64,000 nt of DNA from Ahaetulla prasina (GCF_028640845.1 NC_080548.1:19488821-19552820), one strand, 5' to 3'; shown: positions 42,431-52,925, counted from the first letter of the stretch. The notes: generated from the letters alone by a model not told the origin. A program made the numbers and translations.

Positions 42431-42770
42431 CAGTGGTGGGTTTCAAATTTTTTTTTTTTACTACCGGTTCTGTGATGGCTTGGTGGGCATGGCTTGGTGG
42501 GCGTGGCAGGGGAAGATACTGTAAAATCTCCATTCCCACCCCCCTCCAGGGGAAGGATACTGTAAAATCTCCATTCCCACCCCGCTCCAGGGGAAGGATA
42601 CTGTAAAATCTTCATTCCCTCCCCAATCCAGGGGAAGGTTACTGCAAAATCCCCATTTCCTCCTGATCAGCTGGGACTTGGGAGGCCTAGAATAGATGGG
42701 AGTGGGGCCAGGCAGAATTTTTACTACCGGTTCTCCAGAACTGGTCAGAACATGCTGAAACCCACCTCTG
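42431..42770. mobile_element. Non-autonomous hAT, CAGTGGTGGG family (copy B)
   Basis: Same insertion as 32860-33139, with an extra GGGGAAGGATACTGTAAAATC-type module (three instead of two). The module number therefore changed after duplication, or differs between alleles. Confidence 0.85.
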
Positions 42771-42824
42771 ATACATACATACATATATCCTGAACTCAGA
42801 AATTCTTTTTTCAGCAAATATATA

Positions 42825-43166
42825 TACCGTATATACTCGAATATAAGCCGATCCGAGTATAAGCCGAGGTCCCCAATTTTACCCCAAAAACTGGGGTAAA
42901 CTGGGGACTGATGTATGCGAGGGTGGAATGAGGCACCTACAGGGTTGGGAAACCCTCCTCCCTCAGCTGAGAAGGCTGGCCCCCGCCCGCCCTCTCACTG
43001 CACCGGCAGGGCTTCAGTCCGTAAAATGTGAAAAAGAAAAACTCGAGTATAAGCCGATATACTCGAGTATGTCGAGGCTTAAAAAAAAAAACTTGAGTAT
43101 AAGTCAGATAGACCCCAGCACAAAAATGTGCTGAAAAACTCGGCTTATACTCGAGTATATACGGTA
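42825..43166. mobile_element. Palindromic MITE (CCGTATATACTCGA ends), complete
   Basis: Ends TACCGTATATACTCGA and TCGAGTATATACGGTA are inverted repeats of about 25-30 bp including AAGCCGA, edged by TA dinucleotides. 342 bp, non-coding; TA targeting suggests a mariner-like source. A half copy is at 11344 and a right-end-deleted copy at 33194. Confidence 0.82.
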
Positions 43167-43319
43167 TATATAGAGAGAGAGTTTCCAGACTTTTACATAA
43201 AAACTGTACTTTATACCAGTGATTCTCGAGCTTTTCTTCCCCATGGACCCCCTTTAAAGGCCTTTTATGGCCATGGACCATGGTCATGGACTATCAAGAC
43301 TTAACCCAAGATTTAAATC

Positions 43320-43565
43320 ATGGCGTTTCTTTGCAGACTGCTGGGGGGCCCTGATGTCATCACAGGTAGGGGTGGGGTTTCTGGGGGTTTACAGGGTTTG
43401 GGAGAACCTCTAGCTAAGATTCTGTGTAGTTCAGAGAACCCCCAAATCCTGCCCCTGGCTGGCCCACCCCATCCCTCCCAGGAGTCCCCATGCAGCCTGT
43501 TTTGGATGCAGGTAAGTGCAGGGCACACACAGAGGCTCAGGGAGGGTGCTTACAAGTTTTCGTGT
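43320..43565 (-). mobile_element. Partial hAT body related to 49005-49407
   Basis: GAGAACCTCTAGCTAAGATT, AACCCCCAAATCC and TGCAGCCTGTTTTGGATGCA are the reverse of blocks in the hAT at 49240-49400. The termini are not preserved. Largely deleted in copy A. Confidence 0.6.
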
Positions 43566-44656
43566 GAATTCTAGATTCGATGAACTTACAGTGACCGATC
43601 AGCAACCCCAAGAAATACAAATGGACAAATTCGGCGGCTCCTGTTTTCTAGCTGCTGACATATCCCATTCCATAGCTCCTGATTTACAGTTACCGATCTA
43701 TGTCTCCACATGCTATCGATCGATGTGTACAACTCAAATCCCGTTAAGTACATGTGTTCCTTTCTTATGTTTTCCCCCTAATAGTTGGTTTGGACAAGCA
43801 GGTGTGCGACAGCAATTATAACCACCAGAAAATGAAGAACATAGGAAAAGATGTTTGTTGGTCCTCAATTACAAGAAATTACAGGGTAGAAGTTTAGTAC
43901 ATGACTTCGTACGATTTTATGTTGTTGTTATACAAAGACGTACACAGAGGGAAATTATTTGCCGGGATGGGGGGTGGGAGCGGGGAATCCAAATATCCAC
44001 ATATACACACGGACGTTCAGCCAGCATGCAGTGTTCATTTATTTGACAAGCGTAATTTAGTTTTAATATTTATGCTAATACTTGATCGCATACAGCTAAA
44101 TGTGCTCCGTGATCATTTGAAATTTTTTTTTAATGAAATCATTGCAGTAAGCCATATCATTATAGCCCTGTGTAATACTTTGTGTGTGTGGGGAGGGGAG
44201 GATATTCTGAAAAGCAGCCCTCCCCCCCACATTCAATTGTGAGTGTGATTTTATGACGGTTCTAAATTGAGACAGGGGGAAGATGTTCTACTTCTCTCCC
44301 TCATGATTAATAACACATCCTTTTTTTAAAAAAAATATGCAGGAAAGAAAAAGGAAAAAAAAATTCCTGGAGTTTGAAACAACTTATTTATTTCCATCTT
44401 CATTTGAAAGAGTCTCCGGGGAGATCAAATGGACTTCATGATTTCTCTTGTAAAAACAAGAACATGTTAGAGATGTATTAGTTGATGAATATATTCTAGA
44501 TATCTTTTTTTTTTAAAAAATGTATTTTATTACATTTCTCGATAAAAAGAAAATAATGGAAAAGAGAATAATGAAATACTGAAATATATAACTGTTTAGC
44601 TGTGAGCAGTCTCATAACTGCATCTAATGGCAGGGAAAAAAATATGCAATTTATCA

Positions 44657-45049
44657 CATTTTTCAGCCTGTGCGTGTATAATAAAAATGGTTTGTGCTTT
44701 CTATTGGGCTTCCATTTGTAACTGGCTTATAAAGTAATAAAAAGATGATTAATGGAAGAGCCAGAACTGAAGAGCTTGGGTTACAAACAGATGGTTGTAT
44801 CAGATTTATATAGCTGAACTTCAGCAAAATTAATTCCAAATGTTAGCCCTGTATTCCATAAACAAGACATTGGTCTGGTCCCTTCATTTATGAGCCAATA
44901 CTGGCACCACTAAAATTTAATCTGGGCCCTCTAAACAAGATAAGCTGTGGAGGCTTTGTCAAATGGGTGAAAAACAAAATGGCGTTCACAGTTTATGTAT
45001 TGGTTTAGATGGTATTGGTTTTGCTGATTAGGGAGTCCTGCATGGAGGA
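44657..45049. other. Single-copy-looking block following duplication copy B
   Basis: Well-formed non-repetitive sequence with no coding frame. It continues the block at 43760-44656, so it is the natural right neighbour of the duplicated segment. Confidence 0.5.
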
Positions 45050-46140
45050 CCAATAAAAATAAAAAGAGTCCTCCACTCCTCTGCTCACAATAAAATGCCT
45101 TATGCCACCAGACTCCAAATTTTGGGCTTAGAAGTACACAGACTTCAGTCTGACCTAAGCATAGTACATAACATTATCTACCACAATGTCTACCTTGTCA
45201 ATGACTACTTCAGCTTCAACCAAAACAATACACGAGCAATAGATACAAACTCAAGGTAAACCACTCCAAAGTTGATTGCTGAAAATATGATTTCATCAAC
45301 AGAGTGGTCAATGCCTGGAATGCACTACCTGACTCTGTAGTTTCTTCCCCAAACTCCCCAAACTTTAAGCTTAAACTGTCTCCTGTTGACCTCACTCCAT
45401 TCCTAAGAGGTCTGTAAGGGGCATGCATAAGTGCGCCTGAGTGCCTACCGTCCCTGTCCTAATATTCCTTTTTTTACTTACTCTTTTCATGTATCCAAAT
45501 TATGTTTATACTTTTACCTGTTCGTTTTCTGAGGTTTTCGCTGGTGTTTGTATGTAGGTCTTTAGTTATTCGGGTTTTCTCCCGCGTAAAATTGGAAGTG
45601 TCTTGGCGACGTTTCGATGAAGTCTCATTCATCATCTTCAGGCTTCAGCTTCGTGCTTCTGGGAGCAATGTGTGACTGCAGCTGTTTCTTCCTTTTTAAC
45701 TGCTAGTGGGGGTTTGAACTGATTGGGTGGGAGCTTGGCTGTGCTCTGATTGGCTGGGGTTTTTTGTGTGCTCTGATTGGCTGGGGGTGTGTCCTGTTTG
45801 GGTGAGGGCTTGGTTGTGCTTAGATTAGTCTGAATTGCAGGGGGATTTGAACTGGTGAGCTGCATTGCTATTGTTTGGCTTCGTGGTCGTGGTTGTGCTA
45901 CATCTTCATAGTGGGTGTCAGTCTGCTGCATGTATGGATTGGAGGGGTTTGAAATGGCTAATGTTGCAGCTGTGGTCTGGCTTCTGGTCCTTGGTCGTGC
46001 TTCATGATCAGTGTGGGTTTGGTTCTGCTTTCTGGGTGGATGTGTGGTGGTGACATCCTGTGTGGACCTCGTGTGTAGACCTTTTACCTGTTCTCATATA
46101 TATGATTGACAAATAAATTAAAAAAAATTAAAAAAATTAA
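45050..46140 (+). mobile_element. CR1/L3-group LINE 3' part, split by a Penelope element
   Basis: Plus-strand coding remnants: a SNRVVNAWNALP-like stretch near 45290-45330 and a DLTPFLRGL-like stretch near 45390-45415, then the 3' UTR. The UTR is interrupted at 45523 and resumes at 46094 with TCATATATATGATTGACAAA and an A-rich tail. Confidence 0.85.
45524..46080 (-). mobile_element. Penelope-like element 3' end with 13-bp TSD
   Basis: Flanked by the perfect 13-bp duplication CTTTTACCTGTTC (45511-45523, 46081-46093). The minus strand carries a Pro/Thr/Gln/Ser-rich open frame of 97 codons (45931-45638: SNPPAIQTNLSTTKPSPKQD), then a 3' UTR with GAAACGTCGCCAAGACACTT and GAGAAAACCCGAATAAC. The same UTR recurs at 51487-51970. 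Confidence 0.8.
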
Positions 46141-46705
46141 AAAAAATCTGCACAGAATTTTCCTCAGCTGCAACTTAAGCTCTATTTATTTCAGTCATCT
46201 ATTTTGCTTGGCTTAATCTAGAACCAATGATTCTGCCTGTTTTCGAGAGGGACTCAGAGATTGTCCCGGGGATGCGGGGCTATTCAAGAATTTATGTTCC
46301 ATCTTCTCTAGGGTCTCAAGTAACTAAAAGTTCAAAAGGCAGCTCTGACCTCATTCTGCTGTGAATTGGGATAATTTAAATAGGTCTTTAAGTTATGGGT
46401 ACTTACTTCAGTAAAAAGAAGGGGGGAAGGGGAGGAGAGGAGAGGAAAGAAGAAAAGGAAAAGGCTGAAGCAAAGGTGTAGCATGGTGGCTTGGAGTCAT
46501 CCTAAACTGCAATACAGCAAGGCTGAATCAACAGACAAGACCAGATTAAGCTGGATCAGAGATATCAGTATATTAAAAAAAAAAAAACAATAGTTAGGAA
46601 TGGCAACAAAAGACAATGGGATTATGTTAACCAAGTAAAACAAATACACTATGTAAGGTCTTCTGAAACCATCACCAAGTTTTATTAAACTCAGTTCAGA
46701 AGCTT
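46141..46705. other. Unassigned DNA with a purine-rich stretch
   Basis: A GGAGGAGAGGAGAGG run at 46430-46465. No gene or repeat otherwise. Confidence 0.4.
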
Positions 46706-47360
46706 TACAGATTAACAGAGTTGGAAGGGACGTTATAGGTCATCTAGTCCAACCCCCCACTTAAGCAGGAGACCCTACACCATTTCTGAGAAATGGCAGT
46801 CCGGTCTCTTCTTGAAAGCCTTCAGTGATGAAGCTCCCACAACTTCCAGAAGGCAGAAGGCAACTTCTGTTCCATTGGTTGATTGTTCTCACTGTCAGAA
46901 AATTTCTCCTTATTTCCAGGTTGAATCTCTCCTTGGTCAGTTTCCATCCATTATTCCTTGTTGTCTGACCTTCAGATGTTTTGGAAAATATTTTGAGCCC
47001 CTCCTTTCTGTGGCAGCCCCTCAAATACTGAAACACTGCTATCATGTCTCCCCTGGTCCTCCTCTTCACTAGACTAGCCATGCCCAGTTCCTGTAACTGT
47101 TCTTCATATGTTTTAGTCTCCAGTCTCCTAATCATCCTGGTTACTTTCCTCTGCTCTTTTTCTGAGTCTCAACATCTTTTTTATAGTGTGGTGACCAAAA
47201 CTGAAGGCAGTACTCTAGGTGTGATCTTACTAAGGTTTTATAGAGTGGCATTAGTACCTCACTTGATCTTGATTGTGTCCCTCTGTTAATGCAATTTAGG
47301 ATTGCATTGGCTTTTTTGGCTGCCACTGCATGCTGCTGGCTCATATTTAGCTGGTTGTCC
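46706..47360 (-). mobile_element. CR1 LINE, 3' part with long C-terminal frame
   Basis: The minus frames read KKANAILNCINRG, VLMPLYKTLVRSHLEYCLQF, WSPHYKKDVETQKK, then (shifted) MIRRLETKTYEEQLQELGMA, FQYLRGCHRKEGLKIFSKTS and KERFNLEIRRNFLTVRTIN. A textbook CR1 ORF2 C-terminus, with the 3' terminus at 46710 (AACAGAGTTGGAAGGGACG). Confidence 0.92.
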
Positions 47361-47455
47361 TAGGAGAGGAGGTAGAGCATGCATATCAAGTCTCCAAAGT
47401 GGGAAGATCCTTGTCAGCAAAATGCTAGAAGGAATGGGACCATGACTGGATAGAG

Positions 47456-47590
47456 CAGGGCTGTCAAACTCATGTCCCGTGGGCTGGATGCATCACGCAC
47501 TGGCCATGTCCATGGCCGGTTTAGCAAAGAGGGAAAAAGTTGTGATATGTCACAGGATGCCGCCATGACGACATGAGTTTGACACCCCTG
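47456..47590. mobile_element. Short hAT MITE (CAGGGCTGTCAAACTC)
   Basis: 135 bp with ends CAGGGCTGTCAAACTCATG and CATGAGTTTGACACCCCTG and a perfect 8-bp TSD GGATAGAG (47448-47455, 47591-47598). Confidence 0.92.
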
Positions 47591-47812
47591 GGATAGAGGA
47601 TGTCCACAAAGAGCGGTCTTAGAAAATTTATGGCAACCAAAAGCTTTCCAGAACAAGCAACAATTAGCATATTTGGCAGATATGTGTTAGATATAAACAG
47701 GCAAGGGAAAAGAGAAGAGCTAAGCAAAGATGGGTCAGCAGATGTACCTTATCTTGTGTGCTTGACTATATCATTAACCTGGTTATTAAATAATTTTATG
47801 AGACCATACACT
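47591..47812. other. Unassigned DNA
   Basis: Nothing recognised between the hAT and the Bov-B terminus. Confidence 0.4.
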
Positions 47813-48215
47813 ATTGTTGTTGTTAGTTGCGAAGTCGTGTCCGATCCATCACGACCCCATGGACAACTTTCCTCCAGGCCTTCCTGTCCTCTACCATCCT
47901 CTGGAGCCCATTTAAGCTCACACCTACTGCTTCAGTGACTCCATCCAACCACCTCATTCTCTGCCGTCCCCTTCTTCTTTTGCCCTCCATCATTCCCAGC
48001 ATTAAGCTCTTCTCCAGTGAGTCCTTCCTTCTCATTAAGTGGCCAAAGTATTTCAGTTTCATCTTCAGGATCTGGCCTTCTAAAGAGTAGTCAGGGTTGA
48101 TCTCTAGGACTGACCAGTTTGATCGCCTTGCAGTCCAAGGGACTCACAGGAGTCTTCTCCAGCACCAGAGTTCAAAGGCCTCAATTCTTTGGCACTCAGT
48201 CTATCCTTAATCATA
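47813..48215 (-). mobile_element. Bov-B (RTE) LINE 3' end
   Basis: The minus-strand frame 48062-47823 reads MKLKYFGHLMRRKDSLEKSL, then KRRRGRQRMRWLDGVTEAVG and DRKAWRKVVHGVVMDRTRL, the Bov-B ORF2 C-terminus. The terminus GTTGTTGTTAGTTGCGAAG lies at 47816 on the plus strand. Better preserved than 13410-13890. Confidence 0.93.
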
Positions 48216-49004
48216 AATCAACCAAGTAGGATGGGTGGTACCATATATTATGGTTCAAAAGAAAATGTATGCATTTGTAAAACCAAACCAGCTGAAGACC
48301 TTGTGCAAATGCAGCCCCTAAGGATTAGTGGTTAAGGGTTTTATAGAACACAGCCAGCTTTAATAATGTAGGCATGATTAACCAGCTGAGTGAATGAATG
48401 GGCACGTACAATGTTTGATTGTATAGTCATGGCCATCATTTGACTTTTTTGACATGGCTCTCACGAACACTTGTGCAAGCCTCAAATCTTCTGAATTACT
48501 TAAGGTTTTCTCTTAACCATGCATGACAATGTTAGTCATTAATCACAGCAAGGTTCTTAGCCCAGGGTGCCCTTTGCCAAATAGGATCTGAGCCAGAAAG
48601 GTAGATGAATATCTTTTTTATTTATGCATAAGTAAGAAGATAGGTCTTCCACACGTACCAGATGAGAAGATCCTTAGAAAATGAAGAAATCTAGACAGTT
48701 CAAACATACTGAGTTTGGAATGTGTTCTTGAATTGGCCAGCATTATTTGAGCCATCAAGCATCTGGAGACCATGCCCAGGAACTATGCATGTCCTGTTTA
48801 ACCGTTCATGGCATCCCATAACATTCTTAGCACAATCTTGTCAAAAATCCAATTGAATATTCGGGGCATGGTTTCCTCATATTATAATGACTTTTCAGAT
48901 TATTAAAGTACAACTTTCTGATGCAGTGCCTGTCTTTAAGCCTGTCTGAACTGGGTCTGATCAAAATTTCACATTCCTGCTTGTTACTTGAAAAAAACTA
49001 GAAA
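48216..49004. other. Unassigned DNA
   Basis: No gene or repeat recognised; apparently single copy. Confidence 0.45.
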
Positions 49005-49407
49005 CAGGGATGGGCTTCAAAAATTTTAGCAAGGGGTTCTCTGCCCGGTTGCTGGGTGGGCATGACCTAGCCCGCCTCCTGCACCATGGGGGGTGTTTTT
49101 GCCCCCCCGGCCTCCGGAGGGTTTCCTTGAGCCTCCGGAAGGGTGAAAATAGCCGCTCCAGGCTCCAGAGGCACCGGAAATGGGCCTGTTTCTGGCCTTC
49201 CCGAACTTCTGGTAAGCCCGTTTTTCGCCCTTACCGAGCCTCCATACATGCTCTGCACTTAACTGCATCCAAAACCGGCCATGTGGGGACTTCTGGGAGG
49301 GGTGGGTGGGATGGGGCAGGGCCAGCCAGGAGTGGGATTTGGGGGTTCTCTGAACTGCACAGAATCTTAGCTAGAGGTTCTCCTGAACCCCCAGCAGCCC
49401 ATCCCTG
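49005..49407. mobile_element. Non-autonomous hAT (CAGGGATGGGCTTCA), GC-rich interior
   Basis: 403 bp with ends CAGGGATGGGCTTCA and CAGCCCATCCCTG and a perfect 8-bp TSD ACTAGAAA (48997-49004, 49408-49415). The interior has CCTCCGGAGG-type palindromes like those in the hAT at 27306. The 132-residue plus frame has no motif. Confidence 0.9.
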
Positions 49408-49960
49408 ACTAGAAACATAATCAAAGGTGTTCTGTGTTACTGATTCAAAGAGGCCCCTTCTCCTCCTTCCAACAATGAGGTTGCTCTCTAGCATTTGACA
49501 TAAAGTTTGTGCAAAGTCTTCCAGAGGGGTGCTTCATAAAGCATGTTAACATGAACAAAACATCTCCTCTCAATGCATTATAACAGTTACATCCTTTGGA
49601 GGCCTCTTGCCCTCTGTTTAATTTTCCCTCTTCTGGTTTGCTATCCAAATAGTGGATTCTCTAAATCTTCAGGAGTTTCTCCAGCTTTCCTCCTTAGTCA
49701 CTTTAAAACTCAGCTAACAGTTTCTCACAAGATTTATTTTATTTCATTTTCCATGTTTGCTGCCCACTTTTCTATGGTGCAGCTCTTCCGGTTACATGGA
49801 AGACATCAAGCAAGGGAAAGGTTTGGAAGAAGAAAAATGAAACTTTTTACTGTGCTACCCATTTGAAGTTCTAATTTGCTTCCACAGGAGCTAAACTGAG
49901 ACTGGCAAGGGAGAAAAGTATGCTGTAGGTAACGGTGATCACCGATTGAGACTTTTTCTG
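49408..49960. other. Unassigned DNA
   Basis: No gene or repeat recognised. Confidence 0.4.
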
Positions 49961-50005
49961 ACAGAAGTTCATAGGGCTGAAAGGAACCCGGGAGGTCTTC
50001 TAGTC

Positions 50006-50758
50006 CAGGAGTCACCAACCTTTCAGACCTCAGGGACCACTAAATTCATAATTTTAAATCCCGTGGACCACTAATATGATCTGCCTAATGACCAGCTGGG
50101 TGGGCGTGGCAAGTTGGTCATGTGACTGGGTGGGCATGGCCAACTCAATGTCACTCACGTTGAGGGGCGCCTCTACTCACTACTCCTCACCTGCCTGCTG
50201 GGGCTCTTTAGGGCCCCACACAAAACAGTTGCTGGAGCTAAGCAGCCACCACGAGAAAGAGTTGGCAAAAGAGCTCAGTTCAAATTGGATCTGGCTGAGA
50301 AGGAGGCTCAGCAGAAGCACCTCACTGAGGACTACGAACATAGGCTTTCCAAGCAGAGGGAAGACCTGCAGGAGTGCAAGGCCAGGGACCGGCTCCTGGA
50401 GGCTCAGCGGGCTGAGATGGTCAGCCAGTTCCAGGCCATGAGGCAGTCCCACTGGAACGAGGCCCTCTGGCTCTTCGCCACCAGCTGCGTTTCCCCCCAG
50501 CCTTCGCCCAAAGCCCCGCACCAGGAGGCTGAAGCAGGCCCCAAATTGGAATTTCTGCTCCCTCCAACCTGCACAAAAAGACCCCAAAGGGAGAGACTGC
50601 AGCAACACAACCATTCATTGCACGTATCTGGCCCAGGGGCCGTAGTTTGAGGACCCCTGATTTAGTGCAATTAAAAAATACAAATAATTTTTCTGCGGAC
50701 CACCAAAAATTTCTCAGGGACCACCAATGGTCCACGGACCACCAGTTGGTGACCGCTG
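50006..50758 (+). mobile_element. hAT element carrying a coiled-coil coding segment, copy 3
   Basis: 753 bp with ends CAGGAGTCACCAACC and GGTTGGTGACCGCTG-type termini (plus strand CAGTTGGTGACCGCTG at the right). The 8-bp TSD TTCTAGTC (49998-50005, 50759-50766) is perfect. Opposite orientation to copies 1 and 2. Inserted into a CR1 3' end. Confidence 0.9.
50213..50650 (+). pseudogene. Captured coiled-coil segment inside hAT, copy 3 (frameshifted)
   Basis: LLELSSHHEKELAKEL (frame from 50076) shifts to DLAEKEAQQKHLTEDYEHRL, SKQREDLQECKARDRLLEAQ and EMVSQFQAMRQSHWNEALWL (frame 50285-50650). The shift is caused by the same 4-bp loss (GGCT near 50273) as in copy 2. The region after the coiled coil is Pro/Ser-rich and ends in a stop in the GCCGTAGTTTGAGGACCCC context shared by all copies. 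Confidence 0.6.
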
Positions 50759-51119
50759 TTCTAGTCCATCCCCCTGGACTTTATACCATCCTGGACAAAT
50801 GTTTCCCCCCCCCAACAATCTTGAAGATCTCTCTTTAGATCTCTCTTTAACAAGCTTCCACCCATTGCTTCTTGTCCCGCCTCAAGTGCTTTGGAGAATA
50901 AGTCAACCCCCTCCTCCCTGCGACTACTCCGCAAGTACCAGAAGACCACTATCTCTTGTCATCCCTAGGCCTACTCTTCATTAGACTGGGCATACCTAGC
51001 TGCCTCAATCATTCATTGTATAGTCTAGGCCAGGGGTGAAATGCTCCCAGTTCAGACCAGATTGGCTGAACTAAACTAGGCATACCCAATTCCTGCAACC
51101 GTTCTTCATACATTTTAGC

Positions 51120-51376
51120 CAGGGGTGAAATCCAGTAGGTTCTGACAGGTTCTGGAGAACCAGTAGGGGAAATTTTGAGTACTTTGGCGAACTGGCAAAT
51201 GCTACCTCTAGCTGGCCCCAGAATGGGGTGGGAATGGAGATTTTGCAGTATCCTTCCCCTGGAGTGGTGTGGGAATGGAGATTTTGCAGTATCCTTCCCC
51301 TGCCACGCCCACCAAGCCATGCCCACCAAGCCATGCCCACAGAACTGGCAGTAAAAAAATTTGGATTTCACCACTG
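51120..51376. mobile_element. Non-autonomous hAT (CAGGGGTGAAATCC)
   Basis: 257 bp with ends CAGGGGTGAAATCCAGTAGG and GGATTTCACCACTG. Flanked by ATTTTAGC (51112-51119) and GTTTTAGC (51377-51384). Contains TTTTGCAGTATCCTTCCCCT modules shared with the 32860 and 58164 copies. Confidence 0.85.
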
Positions 51377-51486
51377 GTTTTAGCCTCCACTCCTCTTTGC
51401 TGCTTTTACCTGCACTCTCTTTAATCTTATTAAACACTACTATTAAAAAGGTACAAACTAATACAAAAACTAGAATATATATATAG

Positions 51487-51706
51487 TGTAGGTCTTTGGT
51501 TATTCGCGTTTTCTCCCGTGTAAAATTGGAAGTGTCTTGGCAACGTTTCGATGAAGGCTCATTCGTCATCTTCAAGCTGATGTTTACAGCTTTGTGCTTC
51601 TAGCTGTAAACACCAGCCTGAAGATGGCAAATGAGACTTTGTCGAAACATCGCCAAGACACTTCCAATTTTACGCAGGAGAAAACCCGAATAACCAAAGA
51701 CCTACA
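51487..51706. repeat. Inverted pair of Penelope 3' ends
   Basis: Two arms of about 105 bp facing each other: 51487-51598 (TGTAGGTCTTTGGTTATTCG...) and 51602-51706 (...ATAACCAAAGACCTACA). Both match the Penelope 3' UTR at 45540-45640. The centre is a short GCTGTAAAC palindrome. Confidence 0.85.
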
Positions 51707-51726
51707 TACAAACACCCGCGAAAACC

Positions 51727-51751
51727 TCAGAAAACATATATATATACATAT

Positions 51752-51841
<90 letters not shown>
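51727..51841. repeat. (TA)n / (ATAC)n microsatellite
   Basis: TATATACATA-type repeats then about 50 bp of pure TA. The IYIYIYIYI frames are its translation. Confidence 0.95.
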
Positions 51842-51844
<3 letters not shown>

Positions 51845-51980
51845 TTTGGTTGTTCGGGTTTTCTCCGTGTAAAATTGGAAGTGTCTTGGCAACGTTTGAT
51901 GAAGGCTCATTCGTCATCTTCAGGCTGATGTTTACAGCTTTGTGCTTCTAGCTGTAAACATCAGCCTGAAGATGGCAAAT
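51842..51980 (-). mobile_element. Third Penelope 3' end fragment
   Basis: Repeats TGTCTTTGGTTGTTCGGGTT and the CTAGCTGTAAACATCAGCCT centre seen at 51487-51620. It ends at the AATGAGACT junction with the duplicated segment. Confidence 0.8.
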
Positions 51981-52835
51981 GAGACTATTGCCTTACACAA
52001 TGTAAGCCGCCCTGAGTCTGCCATAATTCTTTGCTGTCAGCTGAGTGGACTTCTGGATTTTTGCAACAGATATATGGAGAACTATGGTATATTAACTAAG
52101 CAAAATACTTAGTTATAAATGCTCATGTAGAGCCAGTTTGGTGTTGAGGTTAAGATACCAGGCTAGAAACCAGGAAATTGTGAATTCACCTCCTGCGTCT
52201 CAATCCTAGGAAGAAGGCAAGGGCAAACTATTTCTGATAATCTTACCAAGAAAAAAGATCAGGAACTAGTTCAAGCAGTCATCAGGAGTCAGCACTGACT
52301 CAAAGAAACATGCACACGTAAGCTTGCTATAAGTTCTTAATTGTGCCTTTCCCTTCCCTTCCCTCCTTCTTTCCCTCAATAAAAGCAGTTTTAGCTTTCT
52401 TGTGAAATTGATGTCCTGGTCTGATCCATCTAGGGGAGCTGGCACCATCTTTCCACCCTGACCTATAAACCATTTTGGAAACAAAAATTGATAATTTATT
52501 CTGGTCTATGACCGTAATAAAGATTTCATTGATTGATTGATTGACAGGATAACTGATGTTTATTTCCTGTGATTTCACTGTTTAGCCAGGTTGCTTGTAA
52601 TTTTCAGTGCTGATGCAAATAAGGCCCTTAGATAGAAGATTGTAGGCAAAGGAGTGGCAGAACCTGGAGGCATTGGCATCAAAAGAGGAACCAGCCTAGA
52701 GTCTCTACATAGCTACAAGTGAACTAAATATAACCTTCCTTGAATTCTGTTGATCCTTATCTTATGGCAAGGCAGTTCTAACTTTTAGTTGAGTAGATTC
52801 CAATGCATAGGCATGTTAATTGGTAATAAATCAGT

Positions 52836-52841
<6 letters not shown>
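51978..52841 (+). repeat. Recent direct duplication, copy 1 (864 bp)
   Basis: Nearly identical to 54472-55401, with only scattered single-base differences read by eye. The main length difference is the CCTT/CCCTT array near 52350 (about 25 bp here, about 90 bp in copy 2). It starts at AATGAGACT in the middle of a SINE tail and ends at TCAGTTTATTT. No coding region; contains a retroposon-like AATAAAGATT(T) segment. Confidence 0.95.
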
Positions 52842-52870
<29 letters not shown>

Positions 52871-52873
52871 TTT
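52834..52873. repeat. (TTTA)n microsatellite
   Basis: About ten TTTA units immediately right of duplication copy 1; absent from the end of copy 2. Confidence 0.9.
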
Positions 52874-52925
52874 TCATATATGATATGGATTCATAGGAGG
52901 GATTCTGAGAAATAATAGTACTATA

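Larger units (their letters stand above)
40673..44656 (+). repeat. Large direct duplication, copy B
   Basis: 3984 bp colinear with 31107-34680. It begins inside the 3' UTR of an L3 LINE whose true tail is present only in copy A, and ends at ATATGCAATTTATCA. The unassigned sequence then continues uninterrupted to 45040, so copy B has the natural right flank and copy A the natural left flank. Confidence 0.92.
49961..51420 (-). mobile_element. CR1 LINE 3' part, interrupted by two hATs
   Basis: CR1 pieces on the plus strand: GGAACCCGGGAGGTCTTCTA (to 50005), CTAGTCCATCCCCCTGGAC through CACTATCTCTTGTCATCCC (50759-51030), a partly repeated CCTAGCTGCCTCAATCATTC / CCAATTCCTGCAACCGTTCT segment, and TTTTAGCCTCCACTCCTC (51377-51420). 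hATs at 50006-50758 and 51120-51376 split it. Confidence 0.8.
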
